Positions 1-7,376 of a stretch of 26,106 bases of DNA are shown in pieces. The stretch's first letter is position 1, and each line of letters begins with the position of its first letter. The stretch is from NCBI GenBank assembly GCA_002714465.1, contig PAXL01000048.1:37499-63604 (forward strand), written 5' to 3'. This stretch comes from Gemmatimonadota bacterium (GTDB lineage Bacteria; Latescibacterota; UBA2968). The notes beneath the pieces are model-generated. The model saw nothing but the letters and a program-made list of their open reading frames with translations, was not told the DNA's origin and ran no database searches. Both the position numbers and the translations under genes were made by a program.

Positions 1-1311
1 GCGCTGGCGCTGGCTGGCCTCTGTCTGGGACTCCTGTCAATCCTGCGTCCCAACTTCCTTGCAATGATACCGGTCGTGTTGGGGATAGCCTTCTGGAAGA
101 AGAGCATAGGCGTGCCGAGAACCGTCCTGAGAGCCGGTCTGGGTTTTGTAATCGTCGCTCTGCTGCCGCTTCTGCTCCTGCTCGTAAGGAATGGTCTGGT
201 TGCAGGTGAGTGGACATTCCTGAGCTCACACGGAGGGATCAACTTTTACATGGGAAACCACGCTGGTGCGCCGGGCTGGTTCGCACCACCTCGCCATATG
301 GCAGCCTCGATCACGCCTCAGGGACCGGAAGGAAACCTCGTGGGGCCGAGAAGACTGGCTGAGGAAGCCGTCGGTCACGCTTTGAGCGATCGGGAGGTTT
401 CCGCCTACTGGTTCCAGCGAGGGGGCGATTTTATAGTGCACCACCCGCTTGATGCTGTTAGGGTTATGGGTCGGAAGATCCGACTGTTTCTTTCGGGCTA
501 CGAGACGCCACTCAACTACAGCTACGAGTATCACAGGAAACATTCCTTCGCTCTCAACCTCACCTTTGGCCAGCTCTGGCTTATCTACCCGGCTGCTATG
601 GTCGGACTTCTGGCGGCATATCGGCGCAAGCAACGCGTCTTCGACCTACTCTTGTTTGCGGCCGGGTATGCGGCGAGTGTGATTCTCTTCCACGTGTCCA
701 CGCGGTATCGCATGCCGGTCGTTCCCGTGCTCTGCCTGCTAGGGGGGTGCTGCATCCAGTATTTGGCACAAGCTGGCCGCCGCGACAGGCTTGTCGTGGG
801 ATGCGTGCTGATCGTGTTACTTGGGATATACAGGATCGAACGTGATACCTGGTCGACTCAGATGGCGATGGACCCGTTTAATGTGGGGACTTCGTATCTG
901 TATTCGGGACGTCCTGACAAGGCGATTCCGTTTCTTGAGGAGGCGCGGGCTTGGGGAAGTCCCGTCCCGGGGCTGCACTACAACCTCGGGCTCGCCTATG
1001 CCTCTGCCGGCTTGGCCGACAATGCTATGAGGGCATACGAAGCAGCGATCCGCCTACGGCCTGAGCTTTCACAGGCACACACCAACCTTGCCAATATTCA
1101 TTTTCAATCTGGTCGGTACACTGAAGCTGAGCGGGCCTATCGTGCGGCGATCGCTATCGATCCCGGCGCTCTGAACGCGAGGGCGGCGCTCGGTTGGGTC
1201 CACTTCACATTAGATCGGGTCGACTCCGCACGCGTTGCTTGGAAGATGGTTTTGGCTGTCGATCCCGAACATACTTCGGCACGTGAAGGGATGAAGCGAC
1301 TCTCGCTGTAG
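1..1311 (+). CDS. Membrane glycosyltransferase-like protein with C-terminal TPR repeats, 5' partial
   Basis: The reading frame is already open at base 1 and encodes hydrophobic sequence containing RPN, so the methionine codon at 64 is internal and the true start lies outside the window. The visible 436 residues begin with several hydrophobic helices. An extracytoplasmic loop with SSHGGINFYMGNHAGAPG follows, a pattern common in GT39/PMT-like (ArnT-fold) membrane proteins that transfer sugars from lipid carriers. More membrane helices come next (about nt 560-840), then roughly three TPR units (about nt 880-1300) with the usual A/Y/P spacing, for example AYEAAIRLRPELSQAHTNLA. The fusion of a GT39-like membrane core with TPRs is common in environmental bacteria. 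The donor and acceptor are unknown. The catalytic N-terminal Asp residues are not visible, so activity cannot be judged. Confidence 0.75.
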   Translation, partial: ALALAGLCLGLLSILRPNFLAMIPVVLGIAFWKKSIGVPRTVLRAGLGFVIVALLPLLLLLVRNGLVAGEWTFLSSHGGINFYMGNHAGAPGWFAPPRHMAASITPQGPEGNLVGPRRLAEEAVGHALSDREVSAYWFQRGGDFIVHHPLDAVRVMGRKIRLFLSGYETPLNYSYEYHRKHSFALNLTFGQLWLIYPAAMVGLLAAYRRKQRVFDLLLFAAGYAASVILFHVSTRYRMPVVPVLCLLGGCCIQYLAQAGRRDRLVVGCVLIVLLGIYRIERDTWSTQMAMDPFNVGTSYLYSGRPDKAIPFLEEARAWGSPVPGLHYNLGLAYASAGLADNAMRAYEAAIRLRPELSQAHTNLANIHFQSGRYTEAERAYRAAIAIDPGALNARAALGWVHFTLDRVDSARVAWKMVLAVDPEHTSAREGMKRLSL

Positions 1312-1351
1312 GTCATTACTTCGGTGCCTCCCTGTATGCGTCCATCATCTG

Positions 1352-3868
1352 CTAATCCGCTAGCGGCTGGTTTCGTATCACTTGCCACTCATCGATGAGC
1401 TCTGAGTAGAACTCTGGAAATGACCCCAGTCTCAGCTTCAACTGCGCCTGGTAGAGCGATGCAGGCTCGACTGGGCTTCCGAGGGACTCGAGCACCTCGA
1501 GGTTCTCTTCGTTGAACGTGACTGGATCTCCGTGGAACCCGACGACAATAGGCCGAACAAACCTGTTGCGTGCGTTCGGGCCGGAAACCCAGAAATCGTA
1601 GGCGGTGTGGGATCCGCGGTGATTGAAGTTCCATAGCGTGTAGTGCTTCAGGTGATTCGGCAGATTCTGGATCGAGGCTCCGCTTCCGTAGAGGACTCCA
1701 CCGTTCACACAGTCAAGTAGGTTAGCGTATGGCTGACCCCCGTGGGCGTCGATCCGCTGTTCCGGCTGCATGTCATAGCGCCAGTAGACTGTCCCGCACG
1801 ACCGGCCTGATGAGCCCGGGCCGTGATGGTGCGCGGCCAGATCCTCTGTGAGGCCGATCCATACCCCATAGCTGTCGTTCACGGCAATCGAAGAATGCCC
1901 CTTGTTCCCGGCTTGCGTGACGTGGTAGATCGAGACTCCTATGCTGTTCCCGATTGCGACGGCGCGGTTCACGTCTAAAAAGCTGCAGCGGCGGATCCAG
2001 CTGTCGGCGACACGGGTCATCCGGACCAGGCTCCAACCGCCGTCGTGGATGGCGTCCTTGTGGTGGACAAAGAAGTCTTTCCACGTGCCCTTGAAACATA
2101 TGTCTTCAACACCCACCCTTTCTAGGTGCTGATAACCGGTGATGGTCCAACCGTAACGGGATTGCACATCTGTGTGCAGCGGCTCCACGAGCCGGACTCG
2201 GGGCCCATCGATTTCAGCGATCGTATGCTTTTCCCGGACTCGGATTCCAGCGTCGGAGAGAGCTGTCCAAGAAGGCTCAGGGCTGTAGGGCGCGATGAAA
2301 TCGTTTACTGCCGCTGTGCTGGTCATCACAAGCTTGACGCGGTCCCCGACGTTTAGCTTCGAGCTGTTGTCTACAGATATCCAGAACGTCTCCCGGTCCG
2401 AGTCGGCTGTAATGGTCGCGAGCGTCGGGTCAGATGTGGACGTCGGAATGAACTTGAACATGTATGGTGAGGTCCACAGGTTCTCGGGCTGCGTTGGGAG
2501 CATGTAGTTAATCTGCTGGATCACAGTGCCGCCCTGTCGGCTTCCGGCCCCCTGGAGCACAACGTTGCTTGCCTGTATGCGAATCTGCGTTCTGACGTCC
2601 TTGTCCGTGTTGACGAGAAAGCGTCCTGCCGGGAATACAACGCGACCGCCGCCGTTTTCTTCGGCTGCATTGATGGCGGCTTGGATGGCTGTGTGGTCGG
2701 ATTGCCCATCGTCGGGGATGGCTCCGTAGTCGCGTACATCGAACACAGTGCCCGTGGCTGTCGGCACTGGGTGTTCACCGTGGCGATAGCCTGCGTAGGA
2801 GAAGCGAGGCAGGATTGGCTCCTCACCCGCTGCCGTAGCGTTTACGAACTGTTGCCACGTGCGTGATGGCCCCGTTTGCGGTACGAAGGAGAACCTACTC
2901 GCACGCGTCTCGGCAATACCCATTATTTCTGCCCATAGGGCGACTTTGTGCGAGTCCGAAGCGTCTCGGCCGGCCATTACTGTCGGTGGTAGTTGAATGT
3001 TCAGGTTTTGCGATCCTGGTCCGATATCTGTCGTGTAGATCGGGCTTCTGCCCGACCCGATCGCGATAGACAGACTGTTCCCGGCTCTGTTCGTGAGACT
3101 GACGGGGACGTCCCATCGCCCACGGTTCGTGCCGAACCCTTGGCTGAACGTGATGAAGTCGGTAAAACCGACCTGACCATCCGAGTCAAGATCAAAGCGT
3201 GCGTCGAACCCGGTATCCGTCGAGATGGTCCCGAACGCCGCAGCAAATAGGAGGAAGTCCGTGAAGTCGGTCAAGCTATCGCCGTTGAAGTCGACGTCAG
3301 GACCCGCCGTCGGGTCGAAGACGGGAATTCCGACGGACCAGGTGAAGGTCTCCGGCAGCACGACGATTCGGTCGATGAAAAGCCTGACACTTGAGCCCGG
3401 AGTGGTGACGGTTCGGAACGTGATGTAGCGTCGGTTCAGATCGGGGTCGCCACCCCAATCGTCGAACTGGGGCTTCGTGACCTTTGCTGTCGCGAGTGTC
3501 CAGTCGGTCGGTGCGGGGCCTACGCTGTGGATGGTGTAAACGGCCTCCATTCCTCCGGCGAGAGGATAGTTCCTGACCTTGATCTTCAGGTCTTGGAGAC
3601 CTTCCCCTTTAACTTTCCACCAGAAGGCGATGCGGTCGTAGGCGGAGATGTCGACGCCCGTGTCCCGATGATCGAATGACAGGAACCCCGTTCGATCGTT
3701 GGGAGCGTCGAAGGCGACGGCAAATTGGCCTTCGTAGGCATCTCGACTCAGGACGGCGGCTCGTCCCCAGCCGTTACGGCTCTCGGCCAGATTGATGACC
3801 TCGACTTGTGCTTCCGTCGGCAGCGGGGCAAGAATGGCAATACTAAAGAGTGTCTTCAGGTATCGCAT
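1352..3868 (-). CDS. Secreted pectate-lyase-3-type beta-helix protein with dockerin-like repeats
   Basis: The product is 838 residues and starts with a short signal peptide (about residues 1-20, ending TEAQ). Residues about 22-172 form a beta-rich domain resembling carbohydrate-binding modules. Residues about 190-247 hold two EF-hand-like calcium loops, DFNGDSLTDFTD and DLDSDGQVGFTD, each followed by an F-rich helix ending in FGT, as in type I dockerin-like modules. A linker domain follows. From about residue 376 there is a Pectate_lyase_3 / GH28-like right-handed beta-helix, opened by the diagnostic FDVRDYGAIPDDGQSD and a VVFPAGRF strand. The likely role is binding and cleaving an extracellular polysaccharide. 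Lyase versus hydrolase activity, and the substrate, cannot be settled. It converges with the upstream TPR gene (40 bp gap) and diverges from the metallohydrolase gene. No Shine-Dalgarno precedes the ATG (see the promoter entry). Confidence 0.85.
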   Translation of the reverse strand: MRYLKTLFSIAILAPLPTEAQVEVINLAESRNGWGRAAVLSRDAYEGQFAVAFDAPNDRTGFLSFDHRDTGVDISAYDRIAFWWKVKGEGLQDLKIKVRNYPLAGGMEAVYTIHSVGPAPTDWTLATAKVTKPQFDDWGGDPDLNRRYITFRTVTTPGSSVRLFIDRIVVLPETFTWSVGIPVFDPTAGPDVDFNGDSLTDFTDFLLFAAAFGTISTDTGFDARFDLDSDGQVGFTDFITFSQGFGTNRGRWDVPVSLTNRAGNSLSIAIGSGRSPIYTTDIGPGSQNLNIQLPPTVMAGRDASDSHKVALWAEIMGIAETRASRFSFVPQTGPSRTWQQFVNATAAGEEPILPRFSYAGYRHGEHPVPTATGTVFDVRDYGAIPDDGQSDHTAIQAAINAAEENGGGRVVFPAGRFLVNTDKDVRTQIRIQASNVVLQGAGSRQGGTVIQQINYMLPTQPENLWTSPYMFKFIPTSTSDPTLATITADSDRETFWISVDNSSKLNVGDRVKLVMTSTAAVNDFIAPYSPEPSWTALSDAGIRVREKHTIAEIDGPRVRLVEPLHTDVQSRYGWTITGYQHLERVGVEDICFKGTWKDFFVHHKDAIHDGGWSLVRMTRVADSWIRRCSFLDVNRAVAIGNSIGVSIYHVTQAGNKGHSSIAVNDSYGVWIGLTEDLAAHHHGPGSSGRSCGTVYWRYDMQPEQRIDAHGGQPYANLLDCVNGGVLYGSGASIQNLPNHLKHYTLWNFNHRGSHTAYDFWVSGPNARNRFVRPIVVGFHGDPVTFNEENLEVLESLGSPVEPASLYQAQLKLRLGSFPEFYSELIDEWQVIRNQPLAD

Positions 3869-3874
3869 AGATGA

Positions 3875-3902
3875 ATTATAGATCAGGCACGGTTAGACGC
3901 AA
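3875..3902 (-). promoter_or_regulatory. Sigma-70-type promoter giving a probably leaderless transcript
   Basis: On the minus strand a perfect TATAAT (3880 to 3875) ends six bases before the ATG at 3868. A weaker -35, TTGCGT (3902 to 3897), lies 16 bp upstream. A -10 box in this position would start transcription at or next to the A of the start codon. There is no purine-rich ribosome site in the six bases between, which agrees with a leaderless message. The prediction rests on spacing and consensus only. Confidence 0.5.
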
Positions 3903-3916
3903 ACCGCCGCTGGTCT

Positions 3917-3955
3917 TTGCGCTTGATCCATCTGCCGGACCACGGCAGTTTGCGC
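3917..3955 (+). other. Inverted repeat in the leader of the metallohydrolase gene
   Basis: CTGCCG (3931-3936) and CGGCAG (3942-3947) form a six-pair stem with a five-base loop. TGCGC (3917-3921) and GCGCA (3951-3955) could add an outer stem. It lies 36 bp ahead of the ATG at 3992, between two divergent genes, so it could be an operator or a leader hairpin. There is no T-run, so it is not a terminator for this strand. Confidence 0.3.
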
Positions 3956-3991
3956 ACGGCACACTGACGACTTGACCTCGGAGGATACGCA

Positions 3992-6478
3992 ATGGCAAGC
4001 TTCGAAACCGTCGATATCTCTCTTGCCTGTAATGCAGGCACCACAAACATCGAAACAGATCTCGGCTACGTCTGGCCCTATGGTGGGGACGATCCCCAGA
4101 AGAATGTGCTCGCCCGGCTTCCGAAGGGAGACGAGCTGTTCTGGGGCGTGCCCTTCAAGCTGAGCGCTTTCGAGGGATGGAATGCGAGCAGCACGTTTGT
4201 GGAGGTACGCCGGGGTGGGGATTTGAGCAGGTCCATTGGTATCGGAAAAAAGGCAAAACGGCTCTTGGTCGCGCACATTTGCGCCCCTGTCGATTGCGCA
4301 GGGATCACGATCGAAGGGGCGGGCGAACAACTCGGTACGGGCAGAGTTACTCTCGAAAACGGAGCGGTTCATGAGTTCCCGCTCCGCAGGCGATTCGAGA
4401 TCCATGATGTGTCTGTTCCCTGGGGGCACCATCCCTTCTTGTGCCGGAACTGCCGTGAGTTCACTTCTGTGGCCTTGGATGACAAGACAATTCCCTGGGG
4501 CCGAGCGCAGGTTGGCACTGAAAAAGCGAGCAACGACACTGATGGATGGTGGATCTTCGATTGGGTCAACCCGGAGCCGGATGTCGAGATTACGTCACTG
4601 ACCTACGAAGCATCGACTGTCACGCCGATCCTTATAGGCGGCGTGACGCTAAGCCACGAGAACGATGACCCGCTTGCGTGGCCGCCACGTGAAGAGGTTG
4701 CCGTGACCGTCGACGGCGACTCAGAGTCATCCATGAAAGTGGAGGTCGAACGGGGTGTCTTAGCGAGACAGGACAATTTGTTCATCCCGAAAGATGACTT
4801 CCTGGAAACTGAGGAAACCGGGTGGGGTGTCGGCGGGCAGGAAGTCAGGGAGGACGGGTATCTCGAGATACACGGATCACACGAAGGCACAATCAGGGTC
4901 AGTGTGGGTGAGGATCGCAAGGCCAGCTTCCGTTGGGGTGACTTGCTTGCAGAGAAGTCCGTCAGCGATGGGCCCGTTCACGTGGAGATGGTCTCCCCTC
5001 AAGGCAAGCAATGGCTCCACGTTCACGTGACCGATGCTGACACGGGCGAGCAGGTTGGCTGTCGCGTGCACTTTCGATCGCCTCAGGGTGCCTACTTTGC
5101 ACCGCACGGACACCAAGCCGATGTAAACATAGCCTGGTTCGAAGATCTCGGAGGCGATTGCAAGGTGCGCGGGACCCCGTATGCATACATAGACGGGAAA
5201 TGCCAGATTGAGCTCCCGATCGGTCCTGTCTACGTGGAAGTAGTGCGTGGGTTCGAATACACGCCGATTCGGGAACTCGTCCATATCAAACCGGGGCAGC
5301 GCGATCTGTCCCTAAAGATAGGTCGGGCGATGGATATGAAGACGCGCGGCTACTACTCGGGAGACACTCACGTTCACTTTCTGACCGCGCAGTCGAGTCA
5401 TCTGGAGGCAGCGGCAGAAGATCTGAACGTCACTAACCTATTGGTTAGCCAGTGGGGGAGACTTTTCACGAGCTGGGAAGAGTTCACGGGAGGGCTGGCG
5501 CCGACGAGCAGCGAAGACTACAAGATTTGGGTCAGCCAAGAGAACCGTCAGCACGTCCTTGGCCATATCAGCCTGCTCGGATTGAAGGACATGGTTGCAC
5601 CTATCTGCACGGGTGGCCCTCAGGAAGACTGGATTGGTGGGGAGATCCAAGTGCTGATGGCGGACTGGGCGGAGGAATGTCGACGTCAGGGTGGGCTCGT
5701 GATCATGCCCCACATGCCCGTGCCCGATTTCGAGAACGCTGCAAATATCACAATGGGGCACGCGGATGCCGTCGAGATGTGCTGGGTGTGGCAGGGAGAG
5801 CAGATTGGGCAAGGCGAACGAGGATATTACCGGTGGCTTAACGCAGGCAACAAGCTACCGATCGTTGGCGGAACGGACAAGATGTCGAACGGACGGGTGC
5901 TCGGCGGTTCACGGACCTACGCGAAGCTGAAACCTGGCGAGGCATTCACGTTTGAGAGCTGGTCGCAGGCTGTCCGTGGTGGCAACACGTTCGCAAGCAC
6001 CGGGGCCATGATTGACCTGTCGATTGATGGAGAGGCGATGGGCCAGGAAGTCCACCTTCCGGGTAACGGAGGCACGGTCGAAGTAGTCGCGACTGCCGAA
6101 AGTATCTGGCCGTTGACTGCGGTCGAACTGATCGTCAACGGCGAGCGATCGGCTCGGGAGACTGCAGATGGAGACCGTCGCCAGATTACCGTCCGGTTTG
6201 AGATGGATGTGAGTAAGCCGTGCTGGGTCTGTGCGCGGACTTGGGGGGAATACGCAACGGATGCGGGCCCCGTGATGGCGCACTCTTCACCGATCTACGT
6301 GACTGTCGGTGGGAAACGGCCATTTGTGGATGCCGACGGCGAGTATCTTATGACACACATGGAAGGCGGAATCGCTTGGGCGGAGAAGATCGGTGTGTTC
6401 CGCAATGAGGACGTTCGGTCACGGCTGATAGCCCTGTTCAACGAGGCCCGTGCGGAGATCCGCAGGCGGGCGACTTGA
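3992..6478 (+). CDS. CehA/McbA-family (PHP-fold) metallohydrolase with large N-terminal beta-rich region
   Basis: The ATG at 3992 is chosen because CGGAGG lies eight bases upstream. The product has 828 residues and no signal peptide, so it should be cytoplasmic. The C-terminal half carries the PHP-type metal site: DTHVH (residues 458-462), then a PHMPVP segment with His574, then GGTDKM with Asp629. The segment around GNTFASTGAMIDLSIDG is typical of CehA/McbA-type hydrolases, after the carbaryl hydrolase and related enzymes. The first about 440 residues are beta-rich and of unknown role, with a Cys pair (CRNC) near residue 150. The C-terminal part after about residue 690 is Ig-like. The known family cleaves esters, carbamates or phosphoesters using bound metals. 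The substrate here is unknown and neighbouring genes do not reveal it. Confidence 0.8.
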   Translation: MASFETVDISLACNAGTTNIETDLGYVWPYGGDDPQKNVLARLPKGDELFWGVPFKLSAFEGWNASSTFVEVRRGGDLSRSIGIGKKAKRLLVAHICAPVDCAGITIEGAGEQLGTGRVTLENGAVHEFPLRRRFEIHDVSVPWGHHPFLCRNCREFTSVALDDKTIPWGRAQVGTEKASNDTDGWWIFDWVNPEPDVEITSLTYEASTVTPILIGGVTLSHENDDPLAWPPREEVAVTVDGDSESSMKVEVERGVLARQDNLFIPKDDFLETEETGWGVGGQEVREDGYLEIHGSHEGTIRVSVGEDRKASFRWGDLLAEKSVSDGPVHVEMVSPQGKQWLHVHVTDADTGEQVGCRVHFRSPQGAYFAPHGHQADVNIAWFEDLGGDCKVRGTPYAYIDGKCQIELPIGPVYVEVVRGFEYTPIRELVHIKPGQRDLSLKIGRAMDMKTRGYYSGDTHVHFLTAQSSHLEAAAEDLNVTNLLVSQWGRLFTSWEEFTGGLAPTSSEDYKIWVSQENRQHVLGHISLLGLKDMVAPICTGGPQEDWIGGEIQVLMADWAEECRRQGGLVIMPHMPVPDFENAANITMGHADAVEMCWVWQGEQIGQGERGYYRWLNAGNKLPIVGGTDKMSNGRVLGGSRTYAKLKPGEAFTFESWSQAVRGGNTFASTGAMIDLSIDGEAMGQEVHLPGNGGTVEVVATAESIWPLTAVELIVNGERSARETADGDRRQITVRFEMDVSKPCWVCARTWGEYATDAGPVMAHSSPIYVTVGGKRPFVDADGEYLMTHMEGGIAWAEKIGVFRNEDVRSRLIALFNEARAEIRRRAT

Positions 6479-6536
6479 TAGCCAGAGTTATGAACTGAGC
6501 CCGTCGGAGCAATGCTCTGCCAGCTGCAGATCTTGA

Positions 6537-6557
6537 AAGATGCCACAATGGCACCTT
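6537..6557. promoter_or_regulatory. Dyad that may bind a sigma-54 activator upstream of hsp20
   Basis: Two nine-base arms, AAGATGCCA (6537-6545) and TGGCACCTT (6549-6557), are inverted repeats with one mismatch around a CAA centre. The dyad sits about 160 bp upstream of the transcription start predicted from the -24/-12 element at 6684-6699, a normal distance for an enhancer-binding-protein site. A second small dyad, ATCTTGAAAGAT, lies directly to its left and overlaps it. No T-run follows, so a terminator for the upstream gene is less likely. Confidence 0.35.
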
Positions 6558-6683
6558 GTTCGGCTCTGCGCCCCGAGCGGGTGTCAAAATGGCCGGTTTT
6601 TTGTGCTGTCTACCTTCTCCCCATTCCTACCTATATCCTATAAAGCATTATTTTACATTGACATAGGTTGGATTCTCCTGGTT

Positions 6684-6699
6684 TGGCACCGGGCTTGCA
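6684..6699 (+). promoter_or_regulatory. Sigma-54 (RpoN) -24/-12 promoter of hsp20
   Basis: TGGCACCGGGCTTGCA matches the sigma-54 consensus TGGCAC-N5-TTGCW at every fixed position, with the -24 GG and -12 GC separated by exactly ten bases. It predicts a start of transcription near 6710, about 45 bases ahead of the hsp20 ATG. It would place the in-frame upstream ATG at 6668 outside the message, which supports the downstream start. A TTGACA at 6658-6663 has no partner -10 box at usual spacing. Confidence 0.7.
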
Positions 6700-6754
6700 G
6701 CTAATGTGGTTAGTTGTTCAAGTAAGTCTTAACCACCCAACAGGAGGAAACAGG

Positions 6755-7183
6755 ATGACGCTCGTCAAGTGGAACCCTGCCGCACTGGATCGTGAAATCG
6801 ACAGTCTCGTTCGTAGCGCCTGGGGCCCGGCTTCCCGTCGCAGTTGGTCAAAGGAATGGAGTCCTCGCATTGACATCACAGAGCTCGAGGACCATTACGA
6901 AGTGAACGCGGAAGTTCCGGGACTGAGTAAGGAAGACATCAACGTGACACTCGCAGAGGGTGTCCTGCGGATAGAGGGCGAAAAGAAGAGGAACACCGAG
7001 ACTAGGGACGATGCGTATAGGCGAACAGAGTGCTTCTATGGTAAGTTCAGCCGATCGTTCAGCGTGGGTGACCGTGTCGCCGCAGGCAAGACCAGTGCTG
7101 CATACAAGGACGGTGTCCTTACGGTAACTCTCCCCAAGGCTGAAGAGGCCAAGCGGAAAGTGATCGATATCGAGGTTTCGTAG
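6755..7183 (+). CDS. Small heat-shock protein, Hsp20/alpha-crystallin family
   Basis: This 142-residue chaperone should hold unfolding proteins in the cytoplasm without ATP. The ATG at 6755 is preceded by AGGAGG at 6742-6747. An in-frame ATG at 6668 lies upstream of the predicted promoter start and has no ribosome site. The short N-terminal arm (MTLVKWNPAALDREIDSL) is followed by the alpha-crystallin domain from about residue 35, with DITELEDHYEVNAEVPGL, the GVLRIEGEKK strand and the hallmark GVLTVTLPK near residue 125. The C-terminus carries an IDI version of the I-x-I anchor that links oligomers. The gene is monocistronic: it has its own sigma-54 promoter and a strong terminator 80 bp downstream. 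Sigma-54 control rather than sigma-32 or HrcA is unusual but known for some small heat-shock genes. Confidence 0.93.
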   Translation: MTLVKWNPAALDREIDSLVRSAWGPASRRSWSKEWSPRIDITELEDHYEVNAEVPGLSKEDINVTLAEGVLRIEGEKKRNTETRDDAYRRTECFYGKFSRSFSVGDRVAAGKTSAAYKDGVLTVTLPKAEEAKRKVIDIEVS

Positions 7184-7266
7184 GGTATCTGATCCTGGAC
7201 GTGCGAAAATGCCTGCTTTGATTCGAAATGCTGCCTGATCGTGACACGTCAAAGAAGCTTACAAAG

Positions 7267-7294
7267 AGGCCCTCCTTCGGGAGGGCCTTTCTTA
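7267..7294 (+). terminator. Rho-independent terminator after hsp20
   Basis: AGGCCCTCC (7267-7275) and GGAGGGCCT (7280-7288) make a perfect nine-pair stem closed by a TTCG tetraloop, followed by a T-rich tail. It separates hsp20 from the pyruvate kinase operon. Confidence 0.93.
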
Positions 7295-7341
7295 TTGTAT
7301 ATCACAATCCATCTTTTCTCTTGGGGGGCCAAGATCGCACT

Positions 7342-7354
7342 TATATCTTATATT
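7342..7354 (+). promoter_or_regulatory. Probable -10 region for the pyruvate kinase operon
   Basis: An AT-rich patch between the hsp20 terminator and the GTG start holds two overlapping -10 candidates, TATATC (7342-7347) and TATATT (7349-7354). No convincing -35 lies at normal spacing (TTGGGG at 7321 is the nearest). A promoter is expected here because a terminator lies just upstream, but the exact box is uncertain. Confidence 0.35.
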
Positions 7355-7376
7355 TTCATAGAGATAGGAGAATTGT

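Noticed and set aside
6560..6602. A possible terminator after the metallohydrolase, suggested by the T-run at about 6597-6602
   Set aside because: Only a four-pair CGGC/GCCG stem can be drawn before the T-run, too weak and too long-looped to call.
6658..6663. A perfect TTGACA as a sigma-70 -35 for hsp20
   Set aside because: No acceptable -10 box lies 16-18 bp downstream, while the exact sigma-54 element does.
6668..6754. An upstream in-frame start for hsp20
   Set aside because: No ribosome site precedes it, the added residues do not look like an hsp20 N-terminus, and it lies ahead of the predicted sigma-54 transcription start.
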